From: Brevundimonas guildfordensis
GTDB taxonomy: Bacteria; Pseudomonadota; Alphaproteobacteria; Caulobacterales; Caulobacteraceae
DNA length: 64,000 bases
NCBI RefSeq assembly: GCF_014836405.1
Contig: NZ_JACSQU010000001.1
Coordinates: 1,054,001-1,118,000, forward strand
Direction of reading: 5' to 3'
The stretch's first letter is position 1, and each line of letters opens with the position of its first letter. Under the pieces are notes generated by a model. The model was not told the origin of the DNA, made no database searches, and was given only the letters and a program-made list of their open reading frames with translations. Shown here in pieces: positions 46,795 through 55,820 of the stretch. A program made the position numbers and the translations under genes.

Positions 46795-47117
46795 TCTGTT
46801 TTCCCAATCGCGGCCCCTTGCGAGGCCCGCTCTCAATGCAGCAGCCACGGCGCGCCGACCGGCGATCCGTGACCGTTAAATGTCTCTCGGCGTCCACCCT
46901 CGATCCGCTCGCGGATCAGGACGCCTGGATGTATCCGCCCCCTTGGGGAGGGGCGACGCCTTCGCACCGGTCGGAGGGCGACAAACCGGGCCTCGGCGCT
47001 TTCGCGCGGGATTCATGGAATCTGCGGAGCGCGCATATATACGCCCTTCTTCGGCGAAATAAAGACCCCCGCACGCGGGCAGGTGACAGTTTCGATTAGC
47101 GTGATAAGCCTTGCTTC
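46795..47117. other. Divergent region, rpoB / FKBP lipoprotein
   Basis: 323 bases with no supported gene. Contains a REP-like CGCCCCCTTGGGGAGGGGCG palindrome (46936-46955) and a minus-strand TATATA (47036-47041). The promoters of rpoB and the FKBP gene should both be here, but neither was placed with confidence. Confidence 0.5.
46936..46955. repeat. REP-like palindrome upstream of rpoB
   Basis: CGCCCC...GGGGCG palindrome with a minimal loop, related in core to the sites at 18460 and 42639. Confidence 0.4.
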
Positions 47118-47633
47118 ATGAAGCACATCGCCCTGCCCCTTCTCGCCGCCGTGTCGCTCGCCGCCTGCGCCTCGACGCCCGATGTCGGCTACCCCGGCCT
47201 GCGAGAGGCGGTCGGCCCGGCGACCCAGGAGAACTGGGAAGTCGGTCAGGCCGCCTATCTGATGTGGAACAGCCAGCGTCGCGGCTGGACCTCGACGCCG
47301 TCGGGGCTGCAATACCGGCTCGTCAGCAAGGCCAACCCCGAGGGCGCGCAGCCGACCGCGACAGACACGGTCAAGGTCCACTATCGCGGCACCTTCATCG
47401 ACGGGCGCGAGTTCGACAGTTCCTATTCGCGCAATGAACCCGCCACCTTCCCGCTGAACCGCGTCATCAAGGGCTGGACCGAGGGCGTGGCTCTGATGCG
47501 CGAGGGCGAGACCTATGAGTTCGTCATCCCCGCCGACCTGGCCTACGGCTCACGCTGGATGGGGACGGAAATCCCCGCCAACTCGGCGCTGCGCTTCACG
47601 GTCGAACTGCTGGAAGTGAATCCGCAGGGCTGA
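47118..47633 (+). CDS. FKBP-type peptidyl-prolyl isomerase, lipoprotein
   Basis: Predicted periplasmic proline-isomerase anchored by a lipid. 171 residues: signal peptide with lipobox LAAC (Cys about 17), linker, then a complete FKBP domain (about 75-168). VKVHYRGTFIDGREFDSS, VIKGWTEGVALMREGE and IPANSALRFTVELLEV hold the active-site aromatics. Its ATG is preceded by a weak site. 112 bases before the first M61 peptidase and on the same strand, so possibly part of one envelope-proteostasis unit. Confidence 0.88.
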   Translation: MKHIALPLLAAVSLAACASTPDVGYPGLREAVGPATQENWEVGQAAYLMWNSQRRGWTSTPSGLQYRLVSKANPEGAQPTATDTVKVHYRGTFIDGREFDSSYSRNEPATFPLNRVIKGWTEGVALMREGETYEFVIPADLAYGSRWMGTEIPANSALRFTVELLEVNPQG

Positions 47634-47745
47634 CGGACCGTCCGCGACACGGAATCGTCATCCGTCTTGACGACGCCTGCGACACGCTGTCGTCTGCGCC
47701 TCCTTGTCGAGGTCGCGTGGGGGCGGCCGTCCTGAGATAGCCGTC

Positions 47746-49689
47746 ATGCAACGTTTCCTTCTGGCCGCCAGCGCCTCGGTTCTCCTGTTCGCGACGGGCG
47801 CGCCCGCGCTGGCGCAGGTCGGCACGCCCGCCCTTCCCGTCGCCCTGGCGCCGATTCCGGCGGCCAAGGACGAGGCCTATCCGGGCGTCATCAAGCTGGA
47901 TGTCGACGCCACCGACATCGACCGCCGCCTGATCCAGGTGCGCCAGACCATCCCCGTCAGCGGCCCCGGCCCGCTGGTGCTGTTCTATCCGCAATGGATT
48001 CCCGGCCAGCACGGCCCGGTCGGCCCGGTCGCCAACGTCGGCGGCCTGACCTTCACCGCCAACGGCCAGCGACTGGAATGGGTGCGCAACACCGTCCAGC
48101 CATGGGCCTATCAGATCGAGGTTCCCGCCGGGGTGAGCGAGGTCGATGTCGCCTTCCAGTGGCTGACGCCGATCGAAGGCGCCCAGGGCCGCGTCGTCGT
48201 CACGCCCGAGATGCTGAACATCCAGTGGGAGAAGGCCCTGCTCTATCCGGCCGGCTATTACTCGCGCCAGATCACCTTCCAGCCGACGCTGAAGCTGCCG
48301 CAGGGCTGGAACTACGGCGCCGGGCTCGACACCGTCAGCTTCGAGAACGGCCTGGCGACCTTCGCCCCCATCACGCTTGAGCATCTGGCCGACAGCCCTG
48401 TCTTCGCCGGCGCCCACTATCGCCAGATCGACCTGGACCCGGGCGGCCGCTCGCCGGTGCGCCTGAACGTCGTCGCCGACACCGCCAAGATGCTGGAAGC
48501 GAGCGACGAGCATATCCAGTTGCACCGCAATCTGGTGCAGCAGGCCGACCGCCTGTTCGGGGCGCGCCACTACAACCACTACGACTTCCTGCTGGCAGTG
48601 ACGGACAAGCTGGGCGGCATCGGCCTTGAGCATCACCGCTCGTCCGAGAACAGCGTCGATGTGAAGTATTTCACCGACCGCGAGGCGACCCTGGCCGACC
48701 GCGACCTGCTGGGCCACGAATACACCCACAGCTGGAACGGCAAATGGCGCCGCCCGGCCGACCAGCTGACGCCCAATCTGAACGAGCCGCTGCAGAACTC
48801 GCTGATGTGGGTCTATGAGGGCCAGACGCAGTATTGGGGCCTGGTCCTGACCGCGCGCGCCGGACTGATGTCCAAGCAGCAGGCGCTGGACGTGCTGGCC
48901 ATGAGCGCGGCCAGCTTCCAGAACATCCCCGGCCGCCAGTGGCGCGCCATGCAGGACACCACCAACGACCCCATAATCAGCCAGCGTCGGTCGCAGCCGT
49001 GGGGCTCCTATCAGCGCAGCGAGGACTATTACCGCGAAGGCTCGCTGATCTGGCTGGACGCCGACACCCTGATCCGCGAGCGGACGGGCGGGAAGCAGTC
49101 GCTGGACGACTTCGCCAAGGCCTTCTTTGGCGTCGAGGACGGGAACTGGGATCCGGCCCCCTACACCTTCGCCGACGTGACCTCGACCCTGAACGGGGTG
49201 CAGGCCAACGACTGGGCCGCCTTCCTGCGCGAACGGCTGGACGCGGTCGGCCCCAACTCGCGCGGCCCCTTGGACGGCATCGAGCGCGGCGGCTACCGCC
49301 TGGTCTTCAAGGAGCAGCCGTCCGGCTACATGGGCGCCCTCTATAAAGAGCTGGGCCGCAACGACTTCACCTATTCGCTCGGCTTCATGATGAACGGGTC
49401 GAACAAGATCACCTCCGTCCTGTGGGGCGGCCCGGCGTTCGAGCTGGGCCTCACCTCGGGCTGGGAAGTGGTCGCTGTCGGCGGCCGCGCGGCCTCGGCC
49501 GATGTGCTGAAGGAGGCGGTCACAGCCGCCAAGGAATCCTCCGAGCCCATCGAGCTGATCCTGAAGAACGGCGAGCGCTTCAAGACGGTGCGCTTCGACT
49601 ATCACGACGGCCTGCGCTACCCGCACCTGGAGCGGATCGAAGGCACGCCGGATCGGCTGGGCGACATCCTGTCGCCTCGCCGTCGCTGA
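47746..49689 (+). CDS. M61-family metallopeptidase with PDZ domain, copy 1
   Basis: Zinc aminopeptidase of the M61 (glycyl aminopeptidase) family, likely periplasmic. 647 residues: signal peptide (about 1-24, cut near ALAQ), N-terminal beta domain, HEYTH at about 324-328 with the downstream glutamate in WVYEGQTQYWG, and a C-terminal PDZ-like region (about 540-615). It ends in DYHDGLRYPHLERIEG..GDILSPRRR. ATG 47746 begins the signal peptide. The next gene is a close paralogue; the two end with almost the same residues. Confidence 0.88.
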   Translation: MQRFLLAASASVLLFATGAPALAQVGTPALPVALAPIPAAKDEAYPGVIKLDVDATDIDRRLIQVRQTIPVSGPGPLVLFYPQWIPGQHGPVGPVANVGGLTFTANGQRLEWVRNTVQPWAYQIEVPAGVSEVDVAFQWLTPIEGAQGRVVVTPEMLNIQWEKALLYPAGYYSRQITFQPTLKLPQGWNYGAGLDTVSFENGLATFAPITLEHLADSPVFAGAHYRQIDLDPGGRSPVRLNVVADTAKMLEASDEHIQLHRNLVQQADRLFGARHYNHYDFLLAVTDKLGGIGLEHHRSSENSVDVKYFTDREATLADRDLLGHEYTHSWNGKWRRPADQLTPNLNEPLQNSLMWVYEGQTQYWGLVLTARAGLMSKQQALDVLAMSAASFQNIPGRQWRAMQDTTNDPIISQRRSQPWGSYQRSEDYYREGSLIWLDADTLIRERTGGKQSLDDFAKAFFGVEDGNWDPAPYTFADVTSTLNGVQANDWAAFLRERLDAVGPNSRGPLDGIERGGYRLVFKEQPSGYMGALYKELGRNDFTYSLGFMMNGSNKITSVLWGGPAFELGLTSGWEVVAVGGRAASADVLKEAVTAAKESSEPIELILKNGERFKTVRFDYHDGLRYPHLERIEGTPDRLGDILSPRRR

Positions 49690-49739
49690 CGCCGCCTGCC
49701 AAGCCAAGACCTGACTGCTTTCCGAGTTCTGGATACCTG

Positions 49740-51731
49740 ATGACCCGACGCCTGCCCGCCGCCGCCCTCGCCCTGCTGCTGACCTCGGCCGCCTCGACCG
49801 CCCTCGCCCAGCAATGGACCGGCCCGCAGGCGCCGGTCGCGCCCACGCCGCAGAACACGCCCCTGGCCCTGCCCCGCGCCCTGCCGCCGATCCCGGCCCC
49901 GACGGCCGAGGCCTATCCCGGCGTCATCCGCTACGAGGTCGACGCGACGGACGTCGAGAAGAAGATCGTCCGCGTGCGCCAGACCATCCCGGTCACGCCC
50001 GGCCACCTGGTTCTGCTCTATCCGAAATACCTGCCCGGCAACCACGCCGCCACCGGCCCGATCCAGCTGGTTTCCGGCGTCACAGTCCAGGGCGGCGGGG
50101 CGCGCATCGACTGGCTGCGCGACACCATCGACCCCTACGCCTTCCACATCGACGTGCCGCAGGGCGTCAGGGAGATCACCGTCGACTTCCAGTGGCTGAC
50201 CCAGCCGGACAACTCGACCTGGCGCGTCGTCATGACGCCCGAGATGGTCAATCTGCAGTGGGAGAAGGCCCTGCTCTATCCGGCGGGTTATCGCTCGACC
50301 GGCATCACCTTCGCCCCGTCGATCCGCCTGCCGCAGGGTTGGCAGTACGGCGTCGCCCTCGACACCGAGAGCTTCGTCGACGGCCTGGCGACGTTCGCAC
50401 CGACCGACCTCTACACCCTGATCGACAGCCCCCTGTTCGGCGGCGCCCACTTCCAGCGCATCGCCATCGACCCGCGCCGAGGGAACGGCGAAGGCGCCGT
50501 GCACCTGAACATCATGGCCGATACGGCCAAGGATCTCGCCCCCACGGCCGCGCAACTGAGCTGGTTCGAAAATCTGGTGACCCAGACCGACCGTCTGTTC
50601 GGCGCCCGCCCCTATGACCGCTACGACTTTCTGCTGGCGGCGACGTCCAAGCTGGGCGGCATCGGGCTGGAGCATCACCGCTCGTCGGAGAACTCGGTCC
50701 CGGCCGACTTCTTCACCAACTGGGGCAAGAGCCTGGGCGCGGTCGGCCTGCTGCCGCACGAGTTCACCCACGCCTGGAACGGCAAGCGCCAGCGCCCGGC
50801 CGACGAACTGACCGCCAACCACAACATCCCGACCCAGAACACCCTGCTGTGGGTCTATGAGGGCCAGACCGAATACTGGGGCGACGTGCTGACGGCGCGT
50901 TCGGGCCTGGCCTCCAAGGCCGACATCCTGACCAGCTTTGCCGAGGTCGCCGCCTTCTACGACAACCAGCCGGGCCGCGAGTGGCGTCCGCTGCAGGACA
51001 CCAACAACCACAACCTGCTCGGCTACCGCACCGGCAATCCCTATTCGTCGTGGATGCGCGGCACCGGCGACTACTATCGCGAGGCCCTGCTGATCTGGCT
51101 GGACGCCGACACGCTTATTCGCGAGGCGACGGGTGGGAAGAAGTCGCTGGATGACTTCGCCAAGGGCTTCTTCGGCGGCGACGACGGCTCCTGGGCGCCG
51201 CGCGGCTATGTCTTCGACGACGTGGTCGCCGCCCTGAACGCGGTCCATCCGTATGACTGGGCGACCTTCCTGCGCACGCGCCTCGACGCCAACGGGCCGG
51301 ACGCCAAGGCGCCGCTCGACGGTCTGGCGCGCGGCGGCTATCGCCTGACCTACACCGACAGCCTGTCCGCCGACGAGAAGCGCATCCAGTCGGGCTGGGC
51401 TAACGACTTCCAGTATTCGCTGGGCTTCACGCTGTCCTCGACCAACAAGCTGACCGGCATCCGCTGGGGCGGCCGCGCCTTCGAGGCCGACATCGGGCCG
51501 GGCTGGGAATTGGTCGCCGTCAACGACGTCGCCGCCTCGGCCGAGAAACTGCGCGACGCCGTCACCGCCGCCAAGGGAACCGACGCGCCGATCCGCCTTC
51601 TGCTCAAGAACGGCGACCGCTATCGCACGGTCGACTTCGACTACCACGACGGCCTGCGCTACCCGCGCCTGGAGCGCATTCCTGGCGCCCCGGACCGCCT
51701 GGGCGACATCCTCAGCCCCCGCCGGCGCTGA
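49740..51731 (+). CDS. M61-family metallopeptidase with PDZ domain, copy 2
   Basis: Tandem paralogue of the preceding gene. 663 residues: signal peptide (about 1-23), HEFTH at about 340-344, the WVYEGQTEYWG glutamate and the C-terminal PDZ-like region. Catalytic residues are retained in both copies, so neither looks like a decaying duplicate. It starts 50 bases after the first copy's stop with no terminator between, so they are likely cotranscribed. Identity around the active site looks near 60% by eye, which argues for an old duplication. Confidence 0.88.
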   Translation: MTRRLPAAALALLLTSAASTALAQQWTGPQAPVAPTPQNTPLALPRALPPIPAPTAEAYPGVIRYEVDATDVEKKIVRVRQTIPVTPGHLVLLYPKYLPGNHAATGPIQLVSGVTVQGGGARIDWLRDTIDPYAFHIDVPQGVREITVDFQWLTQPDNSTWRVVMTPEMVNLQWEKALLYPAGYRSTGITFAPSIRLPQGWQYGVALDTESFVDGLATFAPTDLYTLIDSPLFGGAHFQRIAIDPRRGNGEGAVHLNIMADTAKDLAPTAAQLSWFENLVTQTDRLFGARPYDRYDFLLAATSKLGGIGLEHHRSSENSVPADFFTNWGKSLGAVGLLPHEFTHAWNGKRQRPADELTANHNIPTQNTLLWVYEGQTEYWGDVLTARSGLASKADILTSFAEVAAFYDNQPGREWRPLQDTNNHNLLGYRTGNPYSSWMRGTGDYYREALLIWLDADTLIREATGGKKSLDDFAKGFFGGDDGSWAPRGYVFDDVVAALNAVHPYDWATFLRTRLDANGPDAKAPLDGLARGGYRLTYTDSLSADEKRIQSGWANDFQYSLGFTLSSTNKLTGIRWGGRAFEADIGPGWELVAVNDVAASAEKLRDAVTAAKGTDAPIRLLLKNGDRYRTVDFDYHDGLRYPRLERIPGAPDRLGDILSPRRR

Positions 51732-51747
51732 TCGACACGAGACGCCG

Positions 51748-51780
51748 AAACGGCCCGGGAGCGATCCCGGGCCGTTTTCT
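51748..51780 (+). terminator. Terminator of the M61 pair
   Basis: Nearly perfect 13-bp inverted repeat (51748-51760 and 51765-51777) with loop core AGCGAT, followed by TTTTCT. Ends the FKBP-M61-M61 unit. Confidence 0.9.
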
Positions 51781-51799
51781 TATGCGCGCGCCTAGCAGC

Positions 51800-51836
51800 C
51801 AAGAAAAACGGGCCGGAGGTTTCCCTCCGGCCCGCT
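51800..51836 (-). terminator. Terminator of rplJ-rplL
   Basis: Eleven-bp stem (51809-51819 and 51824-51834) followed on the minus strand by GTTTTTCTT. Placed about 45 bases after the rplL stop and next to the plus-strand terminator of the M61 pair, so the convergent units each have their own. Confidence 0.9.
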
Positions 51837-51850
51837 TCGCTTTGACTTGT

Positions 51851-51866
51851 CTCTGGCGAACCAGAG
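51851..51866 (-). other. Post-stop hairpin of rplL, shared with tuf
   Basis: CTCTGG/CCAGAG stem with a TTCG loop in the transcribed sense, 15 bases after the rplL stop. Its 12-base core is identical to the hairpin after tuf. Confidence 0.5.
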
Positions 51867-51881
51867 GCCAGTTCCGAAATC

Positions 51882-52265
51882 TTACTTGATTTCGACCTTG
51901 GCGCCGGCAGCTTCCAGCTTGGTCTTCAGCTCTTCAGCGGCTTGCTTCGAGACGTTCTCGACGACCGGCTGCGGAGCGCCTTCGACCAGGTCCTTGGCTT
52001 CCTTCAGACCCAGGTCGGTGCGGACGCCGCGGACTTCCTTGATGACGTTGATCTTCTTGTCGCCGCCGTCCACCAGGACAACGGTGAACTCGGTTTGCTC
52101 TTCAGCAGCTTCGGCCGGAGCGGCGGCGCCGCCGGCGGCAGCAGCGACGGCGACCGGAGCGGCGGCCGAGACGCCCCACTTCTCTTCCAGCAGCTTCGAC
52201 AGTTCAGCGGCTTCCAGGACGGTCAGAGCCGACAGTTCTTCAACGATTTTGGCGAGATCAGCCAT
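51882..52265 (-). CDS. rplL: 50S ribosomal protein L7/L12
   Basis: Stalk protein that recruits EF-Tu and EF-G. 127 residues: N-terminal dimer helix pair (about 1-30), an alanine-rich flexible hinge (about 37-55) and the factor-binding C-terminal domain (about 58-127, ending in [11 protein letters not shown]). 55 bases after rplJ. Multiple copies bind L10. Confidence 0.98.
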   Translation of the reverse strand: MADLAKIVEELSALTVLEAAELSKLLEEKWGVSAAAPVAVAAAAGGAAAPAEAAEEQTEFTVVLVDGGDKKINVIKEVRGVRTDLGLKEAKDLVEGAPQPVVENVSKQAAEELKTKLEAAGAKVEIK

Positions 52266-52320
52266 GTTAGTCTTCCTTCGGTAGGATGAGGTTCAGAGAG
52301 ATATGCAGAGATGACGGGGC

Positions 52321-52836
52321 TTAGGCGGCGTCTTTGGTCGCGTACGCGTTGAAGACGCGCGCCAGTTGGCCGGCCGGCGCCTGCAGGACGCCAGCAACCT
52401 TGGTCGCCGGGGCTTGCAGCAGGCCGATGAGCTTGCCGCGCAGTTGATCCAGCGACGGCAGCTTGGACAGGGCCTCGACGCCCTTGGCGTCCAGAACCTT
52501 GTCGCCCATGAAACCGCCAAGGATGTTGAACTTGTCGTTCCCCTTGGCGAATTCGGCCGTGACCTTGGCGGCGGTGACGGGGTCGGCTGCATAGGCGATG
52601 CCCACGGGGCCCTTGAACAGGCTGTGGTACTCGCTGCCTTCCTCAACGCCCAGCGCCTTGAGCGCCAGACGGTTCTTCACCACCTTGAACGCGGCGCCTT
52701 CTTTACGAAGACGACCACGCAGGTCTTCCATCTCCACAACGGTCAGACCCAGGTTGTGGGTCACGACCACGGCGCCCGCGTCGGCGAACACGCTCTTCAG
52801 CTGTTCGATCGACTCGGCTTTTTGTGCGCGGTCCAT
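52321..52836 (-). CDS. rplJ: 50S ribosomal protein L10
   Basis: Base of the ribosomal stalk; in E. coli L10 with L12 represses its own leader. Start ATG 52836 (MDRAQKAESIEQL), with GGAG six bases upstream; a start seven codons earlier would swallow that site. 171 residues, with the C-terminal helical part (about 130-171) that binds L12 dimers. First gene of the rplJL unit. Confidence 0.97.
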   Translation of the reverse strand: MDRAQKAESIEQLKSVFADAGAVVVTHNLGLTVVEMEDLRGRLRKEGAAFKVVKNRLALKALGVEEGSEYHSLFKGPVGIAYAADPVTAAKVTAEFAKGNDKFNILGGFMGDKVLDAKGVEALSKLPSLDQLRGKLIGLLQAPATKVAGVLQAPAGQLARVFNAYATKDAA

Positions 52837-53167
52837 TGTGGTCTCCAGTTTTGGCATTCGCCGCCGGGCTTATTCCCGACGACGGATTTGGCTTAAGCGC
52901 CATGCATCGCTGCACAGCGTTCAGGCCGGTCTTATTGTCCGAAGGAAGCGCGGCCCGCCCGCCGGATACCGGCAGGACGAAAGCTCTTTGCATCCCCATC
53001 TCCCCACGGCGCCAGAGGGCTCTCTGGACGATTATGACGCGGGCGACCCCCGCATCCCGAAGTTCTCGGACAGGCATCGTCAGAACCGAGGTCCTGACGA
53101 GATGCGGGGTCTATACACGGCCCTGCGGGAAAATCAACGGCTGGGCGTGGGCGGGACGCAAAGCGCC
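52837..53167. other. rplJL leader and promoter region
   Basis: 331 bases. On the minus strand a promoter (listed separately) gives a leader of about 265 bases. In related bacteria this leader carries the L10 binding structure; I see GC-rich stems but cannot name the site. No gene is supported. Confidence 0.5.
53110..53137 (-). promoter_or_regulatory. Candidate rplJL promoter
   Basis: Minus-strand -35 TTGATT (53132-53137) and -10 TATAGA (53110-53115), 16 bases apart. The start near 53103 suits rplJ. The best housekeeping-type match seen in the window. Confidence 0.5.
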
Positions 53168-53614
53168 CTACTCGGGCGCGCCGCTTGGCTGGAAATGAAG
53201 GATCAGCTCGGCCAGTTCCGCCTCGTCCACCACGGCTGCAGCGTCCTCAACCGACATCCAGCGACGTTCGCGCTGGGCGTCCTCGGGCCAGGCGCCCAGT
53301 TGGATGAAGACCTCCAGCGGATAGACGCTGGCGATGGTGGCCTGGACCCGGCCTGACTTGAGCCGCTTGCCGTACCGGAACCAGCCGATGGGGGCGCCCA
53401 TGACGTCGCCCTGAACGCCCGCCTCCTCATAGGCTTCGATCACGGCGGCCTCGGCGTCGGTCTTGCCGGCCATGCGATTGCCCTTGGGAATGACCCAGCG
53501 GCGCGTCTCGCGCGAGGTGATCATCATGATCTCGACGCCGTCCGGGCCGTGCCGCCAGGGCAAAGCCGCGACCTGGCGCGTTTCCGATGACAGGGTGCGG
53601 GGCTTGCTCGACAT
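53168..53614 (-). CDS. Nudix-family hydrolase with variant box
   Basis: Probable pyrophosphohydrolase of the Nudix fold. 148 residues. The Nudix box (about 43-66: PKGNRMAG..EAYEEAGV) keeps the terminal EAYEEAG but has Lys and Ile at the positions of the usual second glutamate and arginine. That variant is seen in a subfamily resembling diphosphoinositol/diadenosine polyphosphatases and is not proof of inactivity. The ATG overlaps the pit stop codon (ATGA), so it is the last gene of a DUF47-pit-nudix unit. Substrate unknown. Confidence 0.8.
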   Translation of the reverse strand: MSSKPRTLSSETRQVAALPWRHGPDGVEIMMITSRETRRWVIPKGNRMAGKTDAEAAVIEAYEEAGVQGDVMGAPIGWFRYGKRLKSGRVQATIASVYPLEVFIQLGAWPEDAQRERRWMSVEDAAAVVDEAELAELILHFQPSGAPE

Positions 53615-54615
53615 CAGGTCAGGAACAGGCCGCCCAGGGCGTAGAACAGGGCGCCGATGGCGGCCGCGGCGGGCATGGTGATGAACCAGGCGGTGACGAT
53701 GCTGCGCGCGACGCTCCAGCGCACGGCCGAAACGCGCTTGGCCGCCCCGACGCCGATGATGGCGCCGGTGATGGTGTGGGTGGTCGACACCGGGATGCCC
53801 ATGCTGGTCGCGGCGAACAAGGTGATCGCCCCGCCGGTTTCAGCGCAGAACCCCTGCTGGGGGCTCAGCCGTGTGATCCGCGACCCCATGGTGTGCACGA
53901 TCTTCCAGCCGCCGAACAGGGTACCCAGGGCGATGGCCGCCTGACAGGTGATGACCACCCAGAAGGGCACATGGAACTCGCCGCCCAGCATGCCGCGTGA
54001 ATAAAGCAGGATGGCGATGATCCCCATCGTCTTCTGGGCGTCGTTGCCCCCGTGCCCCAGGGAATAGGCCGAGGCCGACACGAACTGCAAACCGCGGAAG
54101 ATCCGGTCCGCGAAGTTCGGATTGGCCTTGGCGAACAGCCAGGACACGATCAGCACCAGAAGCAGCGCCAGCAGGAAGCCGATCGCCGGAGACATGAAGA
54201 TGGCGCCAACCGTCTTCAGCACGCCGCTGACGACCACGGCCCCGCCGCCCGCCTTGGCGATCCCGGCCCCCAACAGGCCGCCGATCAGGGCGTGCGAGCT
54301 GGACGACGGGATCCCGAACATCCAGGTGATGACGTTCCAGCTGATGGCCCCCATCAGGGCGCCGAAGATCACCTGATCCGAGATCACGTCAGGAGAAATG
54401 ATGCCCCGGCCGATCGTGTCCGCGACGTGAAGGCCGAAGAACAGGAAGGCGATGAAGTTGAAGAAGGCCGCCCACCCCACCGCATAGATCGGCGGCAGGA
54501 CGCGCGTCGCCACGATGGTGGCGATGGAGTTGGCCGCATCGTGCAGGCCGTTCAGAAAATCGAACAGCAGGGCGACGCCGATCAGGAAGATCAGGATCAG
54601 GAGGGCGTGGTCCAT
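53614..54615 (-). CDS. pit: PiT-family inorganic phosphate transporter
   Basis: Low-affinity phosphate (or metal-phosphate) symporter in the inner membrane. 333 residues and about ten membrane helices. The two duplicated PiT motifs are visible: DFLNGLHDAANSIATIVATRV (near residues 18-38) and SLGHGGNDAQKTMGI (about 185-199). Start at ATG 54615, after GTAGGA, eight bases past the DUF47 stop. Symbol pit is by family; the exact orthologue is not fixed. Confidence 0.88.
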   Translation of the reverse strand: MDHALLILIFLIGVALLFDFLNGLHDAANSIATIVATRVLPPIYAVGWAAFFNFIAFLFFGLHVADTIGRGIISPDVISDQVIFGALMGAISWNVITWMFGIPSSSSHALIGGLLGAGIAKAGGGAVVVSGVLKTVGAIFMSPAIGFLLALLLVLIVSWLFAKANPNFADRIFRGLQFVSASAYSLGHGGNDAQKTMGIIAILLYSRGMLGGEFHVPFWVVITCQAAIALGTLFGGWKIVHTMGSRITRLSPQQGFCAETGGAITLFAATSMGIPVSTTHTITGAIIGVGAAKRVSAVRWSVARSIVTAWFITMPAAAAIGALFYALGGLFLT

Positions 54616-54622
54616 GACGGTC

Positions 54623-55279
54623 CTACAGGTGCTCGACCAGCACGCCATTGATGCGGTTGGCCACGTCCTCGAAACGATCGATCACCTTCTCCAGGTGATC
54701 CAGCAGTTGGCTGCCGATGATGAAGCCCAGAGTGTTGCCGCCCGTGCTGTCATGGCGGTGCGCCTCATACAGGGCCTTCATCCCGGCGTCGTAAAGGTCG
54801 TCGCTGCGCGCCTCCAGATCCGTGATCTGCTCGGTCAGAAGGTTCAGCCGGTCATGATTCTTGCGCATGGCCGGCAGCAGGGTGAACGCCTCCTGCGTCA
54901 GCGCCGCGCACTGGACGGCGATGTCGGCGAGCTCCTGCATCTTTGGCGAGAAGGCGCGCATCTCATACAGGGTGACGACCTTGGCCGCCTTCTGCATCTG
55001 GTCGATGGTGTCGTCCAGCGAGTTGGTCAGGCCGCGGATGTCCGCGCGGTCGAACGGCGTGATGAAGCTGCGGCGCACGGCGAACAGAACCTCGCGCGCG
55101 ACCTCGTCGGCTTCTTCCTCATGGGCGACCACCTTGGCGCACCAGTCGCCCGTCTCCGGGCCGCCGTCCATCATCTTGCGCAGCGCGGCGGCGCCGTGGA
55201 CCAGGCTCAGAGCATGGGCGTCGAATAGCCGAAAGAAGTTGTCTTCCTTAGGCAGCAGCGCCTGAAACCAGTTGAGCAT
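54623..55279 (-). CDS. DUF47/PhoU-like phosphate transport partner
   Basis: Helical protein of the DUF47 (PhoU-like) family that usually accompanies PiT transporters and is thought to control them. 218 residues starting MLNWFQALLPKEDNFFRLFD, with GLTNSLDDTIDQM in the middle as in the family; all-alpha, no membrane helix. ATG 55279 follows GGAGAGG. First gene of the DUF47-pit-nudix unit. Confidence 0.87.
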   Translation of the reverse strand: MLNWFQALLPKEDNFFRLFDAHALSLVHGAAALRKMMDGGPETGDWCAKVVAHEEEADEVAREVLFAVRRSFITPFDRADIRGLTNSLDDTIDQMQKAAKVVTLYEMRAFSPKMQELADIAVQCAALTQEAFTLLPAMRKNHDRLNLLTEQITDLEARSDDLYDAGMKALYEAHRHDSTGGNTLGFIIGSQLLDHLEKVIDRFEDVANRINGVLVEHL

Positions 55280-55372
55280 GAAGCCTCTCCGATGCGGTCG
55301 CCGCAGGGCGCACGGGCTCCAAGACCGGATTCCCCCCCTCCCCGTCAAGTCGTCCGGGTACAGAACAGTGGA

Positions 55373-55798
55373 TTAGACGCCCGCGTCCCTTCCATCATAC
55401 GCCGATTGCGACGCTGCGACCTGCGCCATGCGCGTTTCGGCCCAGTCGATCATTGGGCGCAGGGACTGCACCAACTCCTGTCCCAGCGGCGTGATCGCAT
55501 AGGTGACCGATACGGGCACGCTGGCCTCCACCGTGCGGGTGACCAGACCGTCGCGCTCGATCTGACGCAAGGTCTGGCTCAGCATCTTCTGGGACACGCC
55601 CTCTATCCGGCGCTTCAGTGCGTTGAAGCGCATCGGGCCGTCGTCAAGCGTCGTCAGCAGCAGAACCGTCCATTTATCGGCGATCCGGTCCAGCAGCAGC
55701 CGCGTCGGACAATCGGCGGCGTAGACGTCGCCGCGCCCCTTATCCCGCGGAGCGGTCACCGTCGGGGAACCTGGTGAGGAAACAGTGCCTTCTTGCAT
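55373..55798 (-). CDS. HxlR-family transcriptional regulator
   Basis: Winged-helix DNA-binding protein, often a sensor of redox, quinone or aldehyde stress. 141 residues, with the family segment PTRLLLDRIADKWTVLLLTTL (about 29-49) and GVSQKMLSQTLRQIERDGLV (recognition region). The single conserved cysteine (DCPTRLL) is the likely sensor. Divergent from the oxidoreductase pseudogene 55 bases away, the usual arrangement of such regulators with their target gene. ATG 55798 follows GGGGA. Confidence 0.88.
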   Translation of the reverse strand: MQEGTVSSPGSPTVTAPRDKGRGDVYAADCPTRLLLDRIADKWTVLLLTTLDDGPMRFNALKRRIEGVSQKMLSQTLRQIERDGLVTRTVEASVPVSVTYAITPLGQELVQSLRPMIDWAETRMAQVAASQSAYDGRDAGV

Positions 55799-55820
55799 GA
55801 TTGATCCCCATATCACACCT

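Noticed and set aside
53168-53614. Nudix gene as pseudogene
   Set aside because: The box substitutions are compatible with known variants, and the frame, start overlap and length are intact.
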